Made by a program: the position numbers and the translations under genes. This document shows positions 60,085 to 61,403 of a stretch of 61,403 nucleotides of DNA, piece by piece. This DNA comes from DRQF01 sp964559135. GTDB lineage: Bacteria > Planctomycetota > GCA-002687715 > DRQF01. The number at the start of each line of letters is the position of its first letter. Position 1 is the first letter of the stretch. The notes under the pieces are model-generated. The model saw nothing but the letters and a program-made list of their open reading frames with translations, was not told the DNA's origin and did no database searches. Location: positions 1 through 61,403 of the forward strand of contig CAZLGG010000009.1 in the NCBI GenBank assembly GCA_964559135.1, in the 5' to 3' direction.

Positions 60085-60595
60085 AGATCCCCATCCACCA
60101 CAGGGAGACCACGAAGGCGAGGGCCGTGGCCAGCAGAAAAAGGCGCTTCCTGCGGAGACGGTCCGTGACGAATTCAGCCTCGAGACGCGACTGTCCCGCG
60201 TCGAGCAAGGCCACGCGTTCCGCCACCCGATCCAGGCGCCTCGCCACGCCGGGCAGAGCCTCCGCCAGGAGATCCAGTCTCTCTCCCGCCCGCCGGCACC
60301 ACTCGCCCAGCTCGATCAGCGCCGGGTCGCGCCGAGGAATCGCGGGAGCGGGCGTCTCTCGGTCCTCGTGCGGCTCCTCCTTCTCGAGAACGCTCGCGGG
60401 AAGAATCGCGCCCTCGACCCGTTGCCCGGCGTCCGCGGGCGGCTCGACGCCGAGGCGAGCTTCCAGATCGCGAAGCACCGTCTCGAGACGTCGCAGCTCC
60501 TTCTCTCGCGTCTCCAGCAGCGAGCGAATCCGGCGAGCCTCGGAAGAGCAGTCGGCAGGCCGGTGTCTCATGGTTTCCGATTCCGAGCCGCTCAT
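60077..60595 (-). CDS. Tail-anchored coiled-coil protein
   Basis: 172 residues from ATG 60595, which overlaps the preceding stop (ATGA). An N-terminal coiled coil (EARRIRSLLETREKELRRLE), a Pro/Glu-rich linker, a second helical region (RRAGERLDLLAEALPGVARR) and a C-terminal helix (LFLLATALAFVVSLWWMGIF) suggest a cytoplasmic tail-anchored scaffold. No family recognised. It is translated with the upstream membrane protein. Confidence 0.7.
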   Translation of the reverse strand: MSGSESETMRHRPADCSSEARRIRSLLETREKELRRLETVLRDLEARLGVEPPADAGQRVEGAILPASVLEKEEPHEDRETPAPAIPRRDPALIELGEWCRRAGERLDLLAEALPGVARRLDRVAERVALLDAGQSRLEAEFVTDRLRRKRLFLLATALAFVVSLWWMGIFS

Positions 60596-61403
60596 GAGTC
60601 TCTCCTCGCCAGCGTCACGAAGACCCCGTGCGACCAAGACGTCTCCTCGACGACGTCAAACTCGGGAACCCGTGCGAGCCCCTCGCGGAGACGGGAGACA
60701 TCCGTGGTGTGGACCAAGATACGGCCCTTCGGCACGACGGCTTTCCGGGCGAGATCCAGGAGACGATGACGAAAGGACTCGTCGAGGTCGTCCCACCCGT
60801 CGAGGAAGACGGCGGCATCGAGACTCCCGTCCTCGACGGTCCACACGTCGAGATCCGCGGGCCCCCCTTCACGAACTCCCTCCAGACCTGAGCATTCACC
60901 AATCCCCTCAGCGGTGGGCCGCAGCAACCAGAGTTTCTCCGCCCGCGCCGCGGCGCGGCCCGCCCAGATCGAGCCCGGAGCGAAGAGCGCCAACATCCGC
61001 GGCGACAGGAAGCCGTCCACCAGGCTGGGAGGTCCGGCGATCCACCCGGAACCGTCGCGCGACTCCCGCGGACGCCCCAGGAGCTCGAGGGCACGCTCCA
61101 GCGCCGGGCTGAACGGAGGAGGAACCTCCTCGGGAGGGGGTTCGGGAGGCAGCGCCATCGACGGTGCGGGACCGAGGCGGCCGAACGCCAACCCGTCGAG
61201 TCCGGGGCCCGCAGGCATGCTCCAGAGCGACCCTGTCGGCGAGCGTTCCGGGACGCAGGCCACGACGAAGCGCCAAAGGACCACAGACATGGTCATGGCG
61301 GGCAGCATCCAGGCCACGCCCGTCAAAGTCGCACGCCACGGAGGTGGGACGGCAAAGGCGAGAGCACTCGCGCCAAGGAGCCAGACCCCCCCGGTGCCGC
61401 ACC
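60592..61403 (-). CDS. Membrane protein, C-terminal fragment (runs off right edge)
   Basis: The reading frame stays open to the window edge, so the start is missing. The visible part begins with two hydrophobic helices (WLLGASALAFAV; WMLPAMTMSVVLWRFVVACV), a Pro-rich linker and a soluble domain of about 150 residues. The latter has the order of a Rossmann-like methyltransferase end (DAAVFLDGWDDLDESFRHRL, then VVPKGRILVHTTD), but no clear SAM-binding glycine motif is visible. Function not assigned. Confidence 0.65.
   Translation of the reverse strand, partial: CGTGGVWLLGASALAFAVPPPWRATLTGVAWMLPAMTMSVVLWRFVVACVPERSPTGSLWSMPAGPGLDGLAFGRLGPAPSMALPPEPPPEEVPPPFSPALERALELLGRPRESRDGSGWIAGPPSLVDGFLSPRMLALFAPGSIWAGRAAARAEKLWLLRPTAEGIGECSGLEGVREGGPADLDVWTVEDGSLDAAVFLDGWDDLDESFRHRLLDLARKAVVPKGRILVHTTDVSRLREGLARVPEFDVVEETSWSHGVFVTLARRDS

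Overview
The window is GC-rich, gene-dense, chromosomal-looking bacterial DNA. It has no recognisable rRNA, tRNA, CRISPR array, insertion sequence or phage gene. It carries Gram-negative envelope functions (LpxK, HldE-type heptose enzymes, two family-9 heptosyltransferases, a Wzx-like flippase). It also has secreted FG-GAP/UnbV and TIG-domain proteins, Ser/Thr kinase and FHA signalling, DUF2167, and a 34-residue bTHX ribosomal protein. Together these suggest Planctomycetota or a neighbouring lineage (inference from gene content only). A run of ten Ns at 22788-22797 marks a scaffold gap, so this is probably a draft or metagenome assembly.

Left part (1-15 kb): a truncated secreted-protein gene sits behind a seven-copy 8-bp repeat. 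It is followed by a secreted M28 aminopeptidase and PdxB (vitamin B6), then a minus-strand glycan cassette of two GT4 glycosyltransferases and a flippase. The plus strand continues with histidine catabolism (hutH-hutU), a lipoprotein, a DUF302 protein and a membrane-anchored trypsin-like protease. A TrmH-type methyltransferase and an RluA-type pseudouridine synthase then diverge from overlapping start codons.

15-24 kb, minus strand: a histidine kinase and sigma-54 response regulator run directly into thiS-thiG, a CPBP protease and a gamma-carbonic-anhydrase-like protein. DUF2167, zinc-ribbon and polytopic membrane proteins follow. 24-30 kb, plus strand: the nusA-infB-ylxP-rbfA translation operon plus a heptosyltransferase, preceded by a long hairpin-rich leader ending in an intrinsic-terminator-like element and lacking rimP. 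30.8-34.7 kb: two tandem secreted TIG proteins whose last 865 bp are identical; a strong terminator ends this block.

34.8-50.2 kb, minus strand: one long array. Its upstream half is lipid A and heptose biosynthesis (lpxK, two HldE-like kinases, the separate HldE adenylyltransferase, a heptosyltransferase). The downstream half looks like a signalling and secreted-protein module: an FHA-GAF-AAA+ sigma-54 activator, a peptidase-like protein with a broken zinc motif, a receptor Ser/Thr kinase, a free FHA protein, and TPR/FG-GAP/TPR proteins. It has its own candidate promoter.

51-61 kb: a heterodimeric ABC exporter and dTMP kinase. Then come a third member of the TIG-gene family (without TIG) and a shortened paralog of it. 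Two small genes follow (bTHX and a 54-residue membrane protein), then an M50 protease, an MFS transporter, a tail-anchored coiled-coil protein, and a membrane protein cut by the right edge.

The most interesting observations are the possible phase-variable leader at the left edge, the identical 865-bp repeats, the structured nusA leader, and the kinase/FHA/sigma-54 module.
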